A DNA stretch of 24,204 nucleotides from an uncultured Porphyromonadaceae bacterium (GTDB taxonomy: Bacteria > Bacteroidota > Bacteroidia > Bacteroidales > Muribaculaceae), in the NCBI GenBank assembly GCA_937921035.1, contig CALEUL010000050.1:1-24204 (forward strand), in the 5' to 3' direction. The position numbers and the translations under genes are program-made. Shown piece after piece: positions 14,237-22,139 of the stretch. Every line of letters begins with the position of its first letter. Positions within the stretch are counted from its first letter, which is position 1. The notes beneath the pieces are model-generated. The model was given only the letters and a program-made list of their open reading frames with translations, was not told the origin of the DNA and searched no databases.

Positions 14237-16462
14237 ATGGAAGAGAATTATTTTACAGAAGATGAGAGAAAGAGGCTGGCGATAGCCTATCGTCGCCTAC
14301 GCGGCCATCTTGGCGACAGACTTGGGGCCGACGATGCCCGCGAACTCCGTGAAGCAATACGTCGCGCAGCTGTCTCGCAGGTTATTGCGCGCGACAGGTT
14401 TGGGTTCAATATGGTGTTGTCGGCAATGGAGACTGCCGTTTGTGTATGTCAGTGTCTGGATACCGACCGCAATATGTGCCTTGCTGTTATTCTTTCGTCC
14501 ATCACTGCCGCAGGCGTCTCCGAGGAGGAGATTGCCAGAAAATGGGGAGAAGACGTAGGTAAACTTGTAGTAGGGCTCGACAAGGTACGTTCCCTGTATA
14601 GCCACGGAGCGTCGGTGCAAAGCGAAAATTTCCGCAAGCTGCTGCTCACTTTTGCACAGGATATCCGCGTAATAATTCTAATGATTGTGGACCGTCTGAG
14701 ACTGATGCGTGCCATTAACCATCATCCCGCCGAAAAACTTGTCCGCGATACTGCCAACGAAGCCAATTACCTGTATGCACCTCTCGCACACCGCCTCGGT
14801 CTTTATGCTATAAAGTCTGAGTTGGAGGATATGTCGCTGAAATACAGTAACCGCGAGGTGTATACCAAAATTGCGCACGAACTGAATCAGACCAAGGCGA
14901 AACGTGAAGCATATATTGCCGATTTTATTCGTCCGCTTAAAGAAAAACTTATTGCGGAAGGTCTGAAATTCGAAATCAAGGGTCGAACGAAGTCCATCTA
15001 TTCCATCTGGAACAAGATGAAGAAACAGCACAATACTGTAGAGGATATTTTCGACCTGTTTGCCATACGTATTATCATCGACTGCGAACCGGCGCGAGAG
15101 AAACCCGAATGCTGGCTGGCATATTCGGTTGTAACAGATATGTACCGTCCCAATCCCGGCCGATTGAAGGATTGGCTCAGTATTCCCAAAAGCAACGGAT
15201 ACGAATCGCTGCACATCACAGTATACGGTCCGGAGGACAGATGGGTGGAGGTGCAGATACGAACGCGCCGCATGGATGTGATTGCCGAGAAAGGTCTGGC
15301 TGCCCACTGGAAGTACAAGGGTATAAAAAGCGAGAGCAATCTGGATGCATGGATGAATAATGTGCGCGATATCCTGGAAGCCGGTCAGAACGGCCCGATG
15401 GACCTGATGCGCAACTTCAAGATGGATGTGTATTCCCGCGAGGTGTTTGTGTTCACTCCGCGCGGCGATCTGTACAAACTTCCGCAGGGCGCCACTTTGC
15501 TCGATTTCGCATTCAATATACACACCCGCATAGGCACCCAGTGCGTTGGCGGAAAGGTAAACGGCCGCGCACGCAAGATAAACTATAAACTGCAGAGCGG
15601 CGATACCGTAGAGGTGTTTACCTCGCCGCAGCAGGAACCGAGTCCCGACTGGCTCTCAATAGTTACTACCTCGAAAGCGCGCAACAAGATACGCACAGTG
15701 CTTAAGGAGGCAGAGAATAAATCTGCCGACATCGGCAAGGAGATGCTTCAGCGCCGTTTCAAGAACCGCAAGTTGGACTACGATGAAGCTGCGGTATCGA
15801 GAATCGTAAGCAATATGGGCTTCCGTGACGCCACTATATTTTTCAGCGCCCTCGGCGCGGGTAAGATAGAGATTAATGATGTTGTGGACGCATATGCCGA
15901 TATTGTCGAGCGCCAGAACAAGGCCGACGAAGGTGCGGAACGAGTTTCGGCAAGCGAATACACTATGCAGATGTCGCCCGAGGAAGCCGAGGTTGCAGAA
16001 ACAGGTAACGACATTATCGTTATCGGCAACGATATTAAGGGTATAAACTACAGGCTCTCCAAGTGCTGCAATCCTATTTATGGCGATGATGTTTTCGGTT
16101 TTATATCGTCGGAGGGTGTGATTAAGATTCACCGTACCGACTGTCCCAACGCCGGGCATATCCGTTCTCGCTATGCCAACCGCCTGATACGCACGCGGTG
16201 GAGCGGCACCGGGGCTGCCGCAGGTACGTTCACCGCTGTGCTGCGCGTTGTCGGTAAGGATGACATTGGCATAGTAACAAACATTACCTCTATCATAAAT
16301 AAAGAAAAATCCGTATCTTTGCGGAGTATATCGATTGATTCCAACGACGGCCTGTTCCACGGTTTCATTTCTGTGGGCGTGTCAGACACCTCGTCGCTCA
16401 ATCTGCTTATAAAGAAAATACAAACCGTAAAAGGTGTAAAGAATGTACAAAGAAATAAATAG
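14237..16462 (+). CDS. RelA/SpoT-family (p)ppGpp synthetase with degenerate hydrolase domain
   Basis: A long Rel of 741 residues. The N-terminal HD region (about 1-200) keeps the fold, with DIRVIILMIVDRL, but lost the ligands: the HD of LLHDVVEDT is replaced by ILSSITAAG (85-93) and no HxxxH-type site remains; only Asp152 is kept. The synthetase domain (about 248-365) looks intact: GRTKSIYSIWNK, Asp273 in DIFDLFAIR, RLKD at 309-312 (RxKD type), KSNGYESLH and EVQIRT (Glu338). TGS (399-462), a zinc-finger-like CC segment (KCCNP) and a C-terminal ACT domain follow. I infer synthesis of (p)ppGpp without hydrolysis. I chose ATG 14237 since MEENYFTEDE fits relatives; upstream TTG (14177) and ATG (14198) starts exist. 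78 nt separate it from the kinase gene. Confidence 0.9.
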   Translation: MEENYFTEDERKRLAIAYRRLRGHLGDRLGADDARELREAIRRAAVSQVIARDRFGFNMVLSAMETAVCVCQCLDTDRNMCLAVILSSITAAGVSEEEIARKWGEDVGKLVVGLDKVRSLYSHGASVQSENFRKLLLTFAQDIRVIILMIVDRLRLMRAINHHPAEKLVRDTANEANYLYAPLAHRLGLYAIKSELEDMSLKYSNREVYTKIAHELNQTKAKREAYIADFIRPLKEKLIAEGLKFEIKGRTKSIYSIWNKMKKQHNTVEDIFDLFAIRIIIDCEPAREKPECWLAYSVVTDMYRPNPGRLKDWLSIPKSNGYESLHITVYGPEDRWVEVQIRTRRMDVIAEKGLAAHWKYKGIKSESNLDAWMNNVRDILEAGQNGPMDLMRNFKMDVYSREVFVFTPRGDLYKLPQGATLLDFAFNIHTRIGTQCVGGKVNGRARKINYKLQSGDTVEVFTSPQQEPSPDWLSIVTTSKARNKIRTVLKEAENKSADIGKEMLQRRFKNRKLDYDEAAVSRIVSNMGFRDATIFFSALGAGKIEINDVVDAYADIVERQNKADEGAERVSASEYTMQMSPEEAEVAETGNDIIVIGNDIKGINYRLSKCCNPIYGDDVFGFISSEGVIKIHRTDCPNAGHIRSRYANRLIRTRWSGTGAAAGTFTAVLRVVGKDDIGIVTNITSIINKEKSVSLRSISIDSNDGLFHGFISVGVSDTSSLNLLIKKIQTVKGVKNVQRNK
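16314..16321 (+). promoter_or_regulatory. Possible internal promoter in the end of the rel gene
   Basis: TATCTTTG, an exact TAnnTTTG match, sits after a local A/T-rich run (AATAAAGAAAAATCCG) inside the ACT-domain codons, 121 nt before the lipoprotein ATG at 16443. No TTTG is at the -33 position. It could let the downstream envelope genes be expressed apart from rel. Confidence 0.3.
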
Positions 16463-17276
16463 GGCAGTGCTGGCCACTGTTTTGGCTGTAGGACTGACAG
16501 CATGTACCGACAGCGAGAAAAAGAGTGCCGCCGAACTTGTGGCTGTCAGCCAGCAAGCTATTGATAGCAAGGAATATATCAAAGCTCTCGAACTGTTGGA
16601 TACGCTGAATGTCCGCTATCCCAAGCAGACCGAGATTCGCCGCGATGCCATGCGTCTGAGAGCTTCGGCTATGGAAGGTATTGCCGCCGACAGCATCGGT
16701 GTTGTTGATGCAGAACTTTCACAGGCAACGCTCGAACGCGAGGAGTGGAACAAAAAGTTCCGTCATGTGGACAGCAGCGTGGGCCTTGAAGGATATTTCC
16801 TGCCTGTTGGTGTGGACGAAAAGATGATGACCGCCAATGGTATTCAGGGCCGCGTGAGCGATACTGGTTTCTTCTATCTCGTAGCCAATGTGCAGGGCCG
16901 CGCCATAGGACTTAGGGCTGTGGAACTCTGTCAGGGCGCCGACCGCGTTTCTTCCGCCGAAATATCCCCGGAAAGAGTTATCAGCGTGGAGGGGTCTGAA
17001 TCCGCCAGTTTCAGCCCCGAGGACCTCGAGGCTCTCGGCCCCTGGTTGCTGACACATTCTATGCCAGACAAGGCTGTGCTGGTGGGTTCCAGATCCTCTG
17101 TAACTGTGAAACTCAGCGCAAAACAGGCCTCAGAACTTGTGGATTGCTACAAATACAGCCAGGCATTGCAGGCACAGCGCCGGGCTTCTATACGTCGCGA
17201 GAAATTCGAACGCATGCTTGCCACTGCGCGCGACCAGCTTGCAAATATGCCGCAAAAATCGGAAAACAATGAGTAA
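16443..17276 (+). CDS. Lipoprotein of unknown function
   Basis: A 277-residue protein with a lipoprotein signal: basic start, hydrophobic core AVLATVLAVG and lipobox LTAC (Cys21), so it should be a lipid-anchored envelope protein. The middle looks helical and TPR-like near the start (ISKEYIKALELLDTL region, about 40-70), followed by a beta-rich half (about 100-235) and a charged, helical C-terminus (about 240-277). I recognise no named family. The start lies inside the last codons of rel (20-nt overlap) and the stop overlaps the rmlB start by 8 nt, so translation is likely coupled to both. Position suggests a link to the envelope sugar genes downstream, but that is guilt by association only. 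Confidence 0.85.
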   Translation: MYKEINRAVLATVLAVGLTACTDSEKKSAAELVAVSQQAIDSKEYIKALELLDTLNVRYPKQTEIRRDAMRLRASAMEGIAADSIGVVDAELSQATLEREEWNKKFRHVDSSVGLEGYFLPVGVDEKMMTANGIQGRVSDTGFFYLVANVQGRAIGLRAVELCQGADRVSSAEISPERVISVEGSESASFSPEDLEALGPWLLTHSMPDKAVLVGSRSSVTVKLSAKQASELVDCYKYSQALQAQRRASIRREKFERMLATARDQLANMPQKSENNE

Positions 17277-18405
17277 CATAACATTTCTTGTCAGCGGAGC
17301 CGCCGGATTTATCGGTTCGAACTTCGTATTTATGCTTGCAAAGGAGCGTCCCGATGCAAGAATCGTAGTTTTGGACAAGCTGACCTATGCCGGCAACCTG
17401 ATGACTATCGGCAGTCTTGTCGATTCGGGCAAGGCAATCTTTGTGCATGGCGATATTGCCGATAAAAAGCTGGTCGGAGAAATGCTTGAGAAATACACGC
17501 CCGCATACGTAGTGAATTTTGCGGCCGAGAGTCATGTAGACCGCAGTGTAAACGACCCATCGCCTTTTATCACAACCAATATCGACGGTACTTTCAATCT
17601 GCTTGAATGTTGCCGCCGTCAGCGTGATGAACAGCTTAGAGCCGGCATTACTCCGACGCTATTGAAATTCGTACAGGTCAGTACAGATGAAGTGTACGGC
17701 GATCTTGAAATCGGCGAGCCAGTGGAGATTCCTGAGACTGTAGCTGCCAGGCTCGGTAGAGGAGGCACAATGTACGGCACAGATTCTTTTACAGAAGACA
17801 CTCCTTTGCGACCTTCATCGCCATATTCAGCGTCGAAGGCGTCCTCGGATATGCTCGTAATGTCCTACTTCCGCTCGTTCGGTATGCCTGTAACGATTAC
17901 GCGTTGCAGCAACAACTATGGTCCGCGTCAGTTTCCCGAAAAACTTATCCCGCTGATGATAAACAATATCCTTGAGGGTCGGGAACTGCCTGTCTATGGC
18001 GAGGGACTCAACGTGCGCGACTGGATTCATGTCGACGACCATTGCTACGGCGTGCTTGCCTGTGCAGAAAAAGGCCGCTCTGGGCAGGTTTATAATTTCG
18101 GAGGCTATTCCGAAAGAAAAAATATCGATATAGTTCGTCTGTTGCTGAAATACATGAGTGAACTTGCCGGAACAACACACGGCGAGGAGCTGATACGTTA
18201 TGTGAAGGACCGCCCCGGCCACGATATGCGCTATGCCATTGATGCCGGGAAGTCTATGAAAGAACTCGGCTGGAGGCCGCAGCATACCTTTGAGGACGGC
18301 CTGCGCAGTACTGTCGCCTGGTATCTGGAAAATAAAGACTGGTGCGATAAAATTATAAGCGGGGAATACCGCCAATACTATAAAATGATGTATTCGGATC
18401 GTTGA
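17269..18405 (+). CDS. rmlB: dTDP-glucose 4,6-dehydratase
   Basis: RmlB (RfbB) converts dTDP-glucose to dTDP-4-keto-6-deoxyglucose with NAD+. It is a short-chain dehydrogenase fold of 378 residues from the chosen start. Seen are the NAD+ site GAAGFIGS (10-17), the catalytic TDE in VSTDEVYGDLE (Thr139, Asp140, Glu141) and YSASK with Tyr186 and Lys190. About 20 extra residues sit between TDE and YxxxK, a little more than in E. coli. The ATG at 17269 is preferred because MSNITFLVSG fits the family; a longer upstream reading is the shadow of the lipoprotein gene. It precedes rmlA by 2 nt. Confidence 0.96.
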   Translation: MSNITFLVSGAAGFIGSNFVFMLAKERPDARIVVLDKLTYAGNLMTIGSLVDSGKAIFVHGDIADKKLVGEMLEKYTPAYVVNFAAESHVDRSVNDPSPFITTNIDGTFNLLECCRRQRDEQLRAGITPTLLKFVQVSTDEVYGDLEIGEPVEIPETVAARLGRGGTMYGTDSFTEDTPLRPSSPYSASKASSDMLVMSYFRSFGMPVTITRCSNNYGPRQFPEKLIPLMINNILEGRELPVYGEGLNVRDWIHVDDHCYGVLACAEKGRSGQVYNFGGYSERKNIDIVRLLLKYMSELAGTTHGEELIRYVKDRPGHDMRYAIDAGKSMKELGWRPQHTFEDGLRSTVAWYLENKDWCDKIISGEYRQYYKMMYSDR

Positions 18406-18407
18406 TT

Positions 18408-19289
18408 ATGAAAGGAATAATACTGGCGGGCGGTTCAGGCTCGCGACTCTATCCCATTACGCGTGGCATTTCCAAGCAGCTTGTGCCTGTATACGATAAG
18501 CCGATGATCTATTATCCGATGTCGGTGCTTATGCTTGCCGGTATTCAGGAAATCCTTCTTATATCAACGCCGGCCGATTTGCCTCAGTTCCGCCGTCTTT
18601 TGGGCGATGGCAGTCAGTTCGGCATCTCTGTCAGCTATGCCGAACAACCCCGTCCGGAAGGTCTCGCGCAGGCTCTTACCATCGGGCGTGAGTTTGTTGG
18701 AGATGATTCCTGCTGCCTCGTTTTAGGAGATAATATCTTCTACGGTCAGGGGTTCAGCGGAATGTTGCGCCGAGCAGCCGCAGATGCCGACAACGGCTTC
18801 GCTACGATTTTTGGCTATCATGTCGATAATCCCGCCCGTTACGGTGTGGTTACTCTTGATGGCGACGGAAATCCCGTTGAGATTGTTGAGAAACCGACTC
18901 AGCCGTCAAGCGACCTTGCTGTTGTCGGCCTGTACTTTTATCCTGCAGGAAGCGCCGATGTGGCGAGCAGTATCGCTCCTTCGGCCCGTGGCGAACTTGA
19001 GATAACCTCTGTGAACGAAAGTTACATGTACTCCGGACTGCTGAAGGTGCAGACCTTCGGCCGTGGTTTTGCGTGGCTCGATACAGGAACGGTGGATTCC
19101 CTGATGGAGGCTTCGAATTTCGTAGAGGCTATACAGAAACGCCAGGGGCTGCTTATTGCGTCGCTCGAGGAAGTGGCTTATCGCCGCGGATTTATCAGCG
19201 CGGATAAGTTGCGGGAACTTGCGGAGCCAATGCTTTCAACACATTACGGTCAATATTTAAGCCGACTTGCCGATGTTACCGTCCGTTAA
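18408..19289 (+). CDS. rmlA: Glucose-1-phosphate thymidylyltransferase
   Basis: RmlA makes dTDP-glucose from glucose-1-phosphate and dTTP, supplying RmlB. The 293-residue protein has the nucleotidyltransferase signature LAGGSGSRLYPITRG near the N-terminus, then SKQLVPVYDKPMIYYP and the metal-binding LGDNIFYG. The ATG at 18408, 2 nt after the rmlB stop, is the start; an upstream TTG at 18402 only adds two residues. The end overlaps the next gene by 17 nt. The pair rmlB-rmlA feeds either rhamnose or amino-sugar branches; the next genes point to the amino-sugar branch. Confidence 0.96.
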   Translation: MKGIILAGGSGSRLYPITRGISKQLVPVYDKPMIYYPMSVLMLAGIQEILLISTPADLPQFRRLLGDGSQFGISVSYAEQPRPEGLAQALTIGREFVGDDSCCLVLGDNIFYGQGFSGMLRRAAADADNGFATIFGYHVDNPARYGVVTLDGDGNPVEIVEKPTQPSSDLAVVGLYFYPAGSADVASSIAPSARGELEITSVNESYMYSGLLKVQTFGRGFAWLDTGTVDSLMEASNFVEAIQKRQGLLIASLEEVAYRRGFISADKLRELAEPMLSTHYGQYLSRLADVTVR

Positions 19290-19689
19290 CCCCGAGATTA
19301 TCGACCTGCCGCGTATCTACGACCCGCGCGGAAACCTTTCTTTTGTACAGAACGGCGACAAATTTCTGCCTTTTGATATCCGTCGCGTGTATTGGGTTTA
19401 CGATGTGCCGGCCGGAGAAGAACGTGGTGCGCATTCACACCACGAAGGCAAAGAACTGATTATAGCGATATCTGGCAGTTTTAATGTCAATCTGTTCAAC
19501 GGCGAGGAGTGGATGCACTTTACGCTCAACCGACCGTTCAAGGGTCTTTATGTTCCTCCCGGCTACTGGAGAACACTCGATAATTTTTCGTCGGGCTCGG
19601 TATGTATGGTGCTTACTTCAACGCTGTATGATGAGGCCGACTATGTACGCGATTATCAGGAATTTCTTAAGATAACTTTAGATAAATGA
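19273..19689 (+). CDS. dTDP-4-keto-6-deoxyglucose 3,4-ketoisomerase (FdtA/WxcM-like cupin)
   Basis: A 138-residue single-domain cupin of the WxcM-like/FdtA family. It moves the keto group of dTDP-4-keto-6-deoxyglucose from C4 to C3, giving a substrate for a 3-aminotransferase. Diagnostic segments are RGAHSHHEGKEL with His54, His56 and His57, PGYWRTLDNF and the late YDEADYVRDY. The product geometry decides between Fuc3N (FdtA, galacto) and Qui3N (QdtA, gluco); I cannot settle this from the sequence. It starts inside rmlA (17-nt overlap) at ATG 19273, and its stop overlaps the next start by 4 nt. Confidence 0.9.
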   Translation: MLPSVNPEIIDLPRIYDPRGNLSFVQNGDKFLPFDIRRVYWVYDVPAGEERGAHSHHEGKELIIAISGSFNVNLFNGEEWMHFTLNRPFKGLYVPPGYWRTLDNFSSGSVCMVLTSTLYDEADYVRDYQEFLKITLDK

Positions 19690-20825
19690 GCAGCAAGCGA
19701 TACCCTTTTTTGGACCTCGGGACTGTCAATGCTCCGTTTATGCAGGCATTGAAAGAAGCAGCGGTAAGAGTATTGGAATCGGGCCGCTACATTGGAGGGG
19801 CCGAGGTGGCTGAATTTGAAAAGGAGCTTGCGGCATTTACCGGAACAGATTATTGCGTAGGCGTGAGTAACGGACTGGATGCTCTGCGTCTTATTTTCAA
19901 GGCGTATATCGAATTGGGACGCCTCGCTCCGGGCGACGCAGTGATTGTACCGTCCAATACATATGTAGCGTCTGTACTTGCCATTACTGATAGCGGGTTG
20001 GAGCCTGTTTTTGTGGAGCCGGATCCAGTTACACTGAATATGGATACTGCCCGTATCGAAAGCGCGGTTACTCCTCGGGTAAGGGCTATTCTTACCGTCC
20101 ATCTTTACGGCCGGGCATGTTACGATGCTGAAATGCGTAGGGTAGCAGACAAATATGGACTTCTGATTGTTGAGGACAACGCCCAGGCCATCGGTGCTGA
20201 TTCCGCTTGCCCATCTGCCAAAGGACTATATCGCACAGGAGCGCTGGGCGATGCCGCCGCATTCAGTTTCTATCCAACAAAAAACTTGGGTGCCATAGGT
20301 GATGCCGGCGCTGTTACTACCAGTGATGCCGACCTTGCAAGGACAGTGCGTGCGCTTGCCAATTACGGCTCGGACGTGCGCTATCATAATATATACGAAG
20401 GCTTTAACTGTCGTCTTGATCCGATGCAGGCAGCTTTTTTGCGTGCCAAACTGCCGTATCTTGAGGCTGAGACAAATCATAGACGTACGCTTGCACACGT
20501 GTACGACGATTGCATAAACAATCCTTCGGTAACGAAGCCATTACGTACAGCTCCCGACCGGTGCGTCTGGCATCAGTATGTGGTTTTATCGCCTTTGCGC
20601 GACCGCCTGCGTACATATCTTGCCGAAAAAGGTGTCGGCACCGACATCAATTATCCTCTTCCGCCGCATATGCAGCCATGCTATAAACGGTACTCTCACA
20701 TTAATCTGCCTGTTGCAGAGATGTTGGGCGCTCAAGTGCTGAGTTTGCCAATGTCGGCGTGCACGTCGGCTGAGGACGCACGTGAAATAGCAAGTATTAT
20801 CAACGAATTTCAAGCCAATGACTGA
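19686..20825 (+). CDS. dTDP-3-keto-6-deoxyhexose 3-aminotransferase (FdtB-like)
   Basis: A PLP-dependent sugar aminotransferase of the DegT/DnrJ/EryC1/StrS family, 379 residues. The PLP lysine is Lys199 in SFYPTKNLGAIGDAG, the cofactor aspartate is Asp164 in VEDNAQAIGA, and the binding loops SNGLDALRL and PSNTYVAS are normal. With the ketoisomerase just upstream it should add an amino group at C3, giving dTDP-3-amino-3,6-dideoxyhexose. No N-acetyltransferase (FdtC-like) follows, so the sugar is either left free or acetylated by an enzyme elsewhere. ATGA overlap with the gene before and 8-nt overlap with mtaB after. Confidence 0.92.
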   Translation: MSSKRYPFLDLGTVNAPFMQALKEAAVRVLESGRYIGGAEVAEFEKELAAFTGTDYCVGVSNGLDALRLIFKAYIELGRLAPGDAVIVPSNTYVASVLAITDSGLEPVFVEPDPVTLNMDTARIESAVTPRVRAILTVHLYGRACYDAEMRRVADKYGLLIVEDNAQAIGADSACPSAKGLYRTGALGDAAAFSFYPTKNLGAIGDAGAVTTSDADLARTVRALANYGSDVRYHNIYEGFNCRLDPMQAAFLRAKLPYLEAETNHRRTLAHVYDDCINNPSVTKPLRTAPDRCVWHQYVVLSPLRDRLRTYLAEKGVGTDINYPLPPHMQPCYKRYSHINLPVAEMLGAQVLSLPMSACTSAEDAREIASIINEFQAND

Positions 20826-22137
20826 TCCCACAGTTTTTCCACGTCCTCTTAAGGCTCTGTATCATACATTCGGGTGCAAACTTAATTTCGCCGAAACCTC
20901 TTCGGTTGCCGACGAGTTTGAAAGATGTGGCGTTCTGCCGGTCGCAGACGGACAGGTACCCGACATAATTGTGGTGAATACATGTAGCGTTACAGGTGAG
21001 GCCGACCGTAAATGCCGTAGTGCCATACGATCCTTTAACCGGAAATACCCAGAAGCTCTCATTCTTGTTACAGGCTGCTATGCCCAGCTGAAACCCGATG
21101 AAGTGCGTGATTTGCCGGGCGTGGCTGTCGTTGCCGGTGTGAACGGTAAACTCGGACTTGTAGATTATGCCCTTAAATATTTTGAGGACAAGAATCAGAT
21201 GTGCGATGTCCCTGATGCCAAGGAGCTGCGCGATTTCATGCCGAGTTGCTCTCGTGGTAACCGTACACGCTATTTCCTGAAGGTGCAGGACGGCTGCAAT
21301 TACTGGTGTACGTACTGTACGATTCCCAAGGCCCGCGGACGTTCCCGCTCGGGAAGTATACAGGATATTGTTGCGCAAGCCAACGAGGCCGCTGCTGCAG
21401 GCGGAAAGGAAATTGTTATAACTGGAGTGAACATAGGCGACTTCGGCTATGGACGAGATGACCGTTTTATCGACTTGTGCCGCGAACTCGACAAAGTCGA
21501 CGGCATCGAGCGATACAGGATATCATCTATAGAGCCGAATCTGCTAACCGATGAACTGATAGATTTTGTCGGTGTGTCCAGGCGCTTTATGCCGCATTTC
21601 CATATACCGCTGCAGTGCGGCGACGATGAGGTGCTCGCGCTGATGCACCGTCGCTACGATTCAGCATTGTTTGCCCGTAAGGTCGAGCGGATACGCCATG
21701 TGCTGTCGGATGCCTTTATAGGCGTGGATCTTATGGTAGGTACGCGAGGCGAGACGCCGGAGCGCTTTGAATCGTCGCGAGCGTTTGTCGAGAGTATCGA
21801 CATCAGCCACCTGCATGTATTTCCATACTCCGAGCGCCCAGGAACCCGCGCGCTGGAGATAGACTATGCAGTGGAGCAGCAAGAGAAACACCGCCGTTGC
21901 GCTGTAATGATGGATATAAGTGCGCGCAAGCATCGTGAATTCGCATCGCGTTTTATCGGTACCGTGCGTCCCGTCCTGCTTGAGCATGGCCATGCCGGCA
22001 AACAGTTGGGCGGTTTCACGGACAATTATCTTCGTGTAGAGACAAATCTCGGGGCCGAATATGACAATACCGTGCGCAATCTTTCTCTTGAATCCCTTCT
22101 CGAGGACGGCGAGACGATTACTGCGATAATCCGATAG
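20818..22137 (+). CDS. mtaB: tRNA t6A37 methylthiotransferase MtaB
   Basis: A radical SAM enzyme that adds a methylthio group to t6A37 of ANN-decoding tRNAs, giving ms2t6A. The 439-residue protein has the N-terminal UPF0004 cysteines Cys20 (TFGCKLN), Cys56 (NTCSVTG) and Cys87 (GCYAQ) for the second Fe-S cluster, the radical SAM motif Cys160-x3-Cys164-x2-Cys167 (GCNYWCTYC), and a C-terminal TRAM-like part. The e-MtaB and MtaB names are used for this form. The start overlaps the aminotransferase end by 8 nt. The next gene starts 2 nt later, so a tRNA-modification gene sits within the envelope run. Confidence 0.95.
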   Translation: MTDPTVFPRPLKALYHTFGCKLNFAETSSVADEFERCGVLPVADGQVPDIIVVNTCSVTGEADRKCRSAIRSFNRKYPEALILVTGCYAQLKPDEVRDLPGVAVVAGVNGKLGLVDYALKYFEDKNQMCDVPDAKELRDFMPSCSRGNRTRYFLKVQDGCNYWCTYCTIPKARGRSRSGSIQDIVAQANEAAAAGGKEIVITGVNIGDFGYGRDDRFIDLCRELDKVDGIERYRISSIEPNLLTDELIDFVGVSRRFMPHFHIPLQCGDDEVLALMHRRYDSALFARKVERIRHVLSDAFIGVDLMVGTRGETPERFESSRAFVESIDISHLHVFPYSERPGTRALEIDYAVEQQEKHRRCAVMMDISARKHREFASRFIGTVRPVLLEHGHAGKQLGGFTDNYLRVETNLGAEYDNTVRNLSLESLLEDGETITAIIR

Positions 22138-22139
22138 AA

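Noticed and set aside
14678..15523. 281-residue open frame on the minus strand inside rel
   Set aside because: It lies opposite the intact synthetase and TGS codons; its composition is His/Ile/Phe-rich and it lacks a plausible start region or motif.
17137..17268. N-terminal extension of rmlB by 44 residues
   Set aside because: The extension is another frame of the lipoprotein gene, and RmlB proteins begin just before the GxxGxxG motif, as at ATG 17269.
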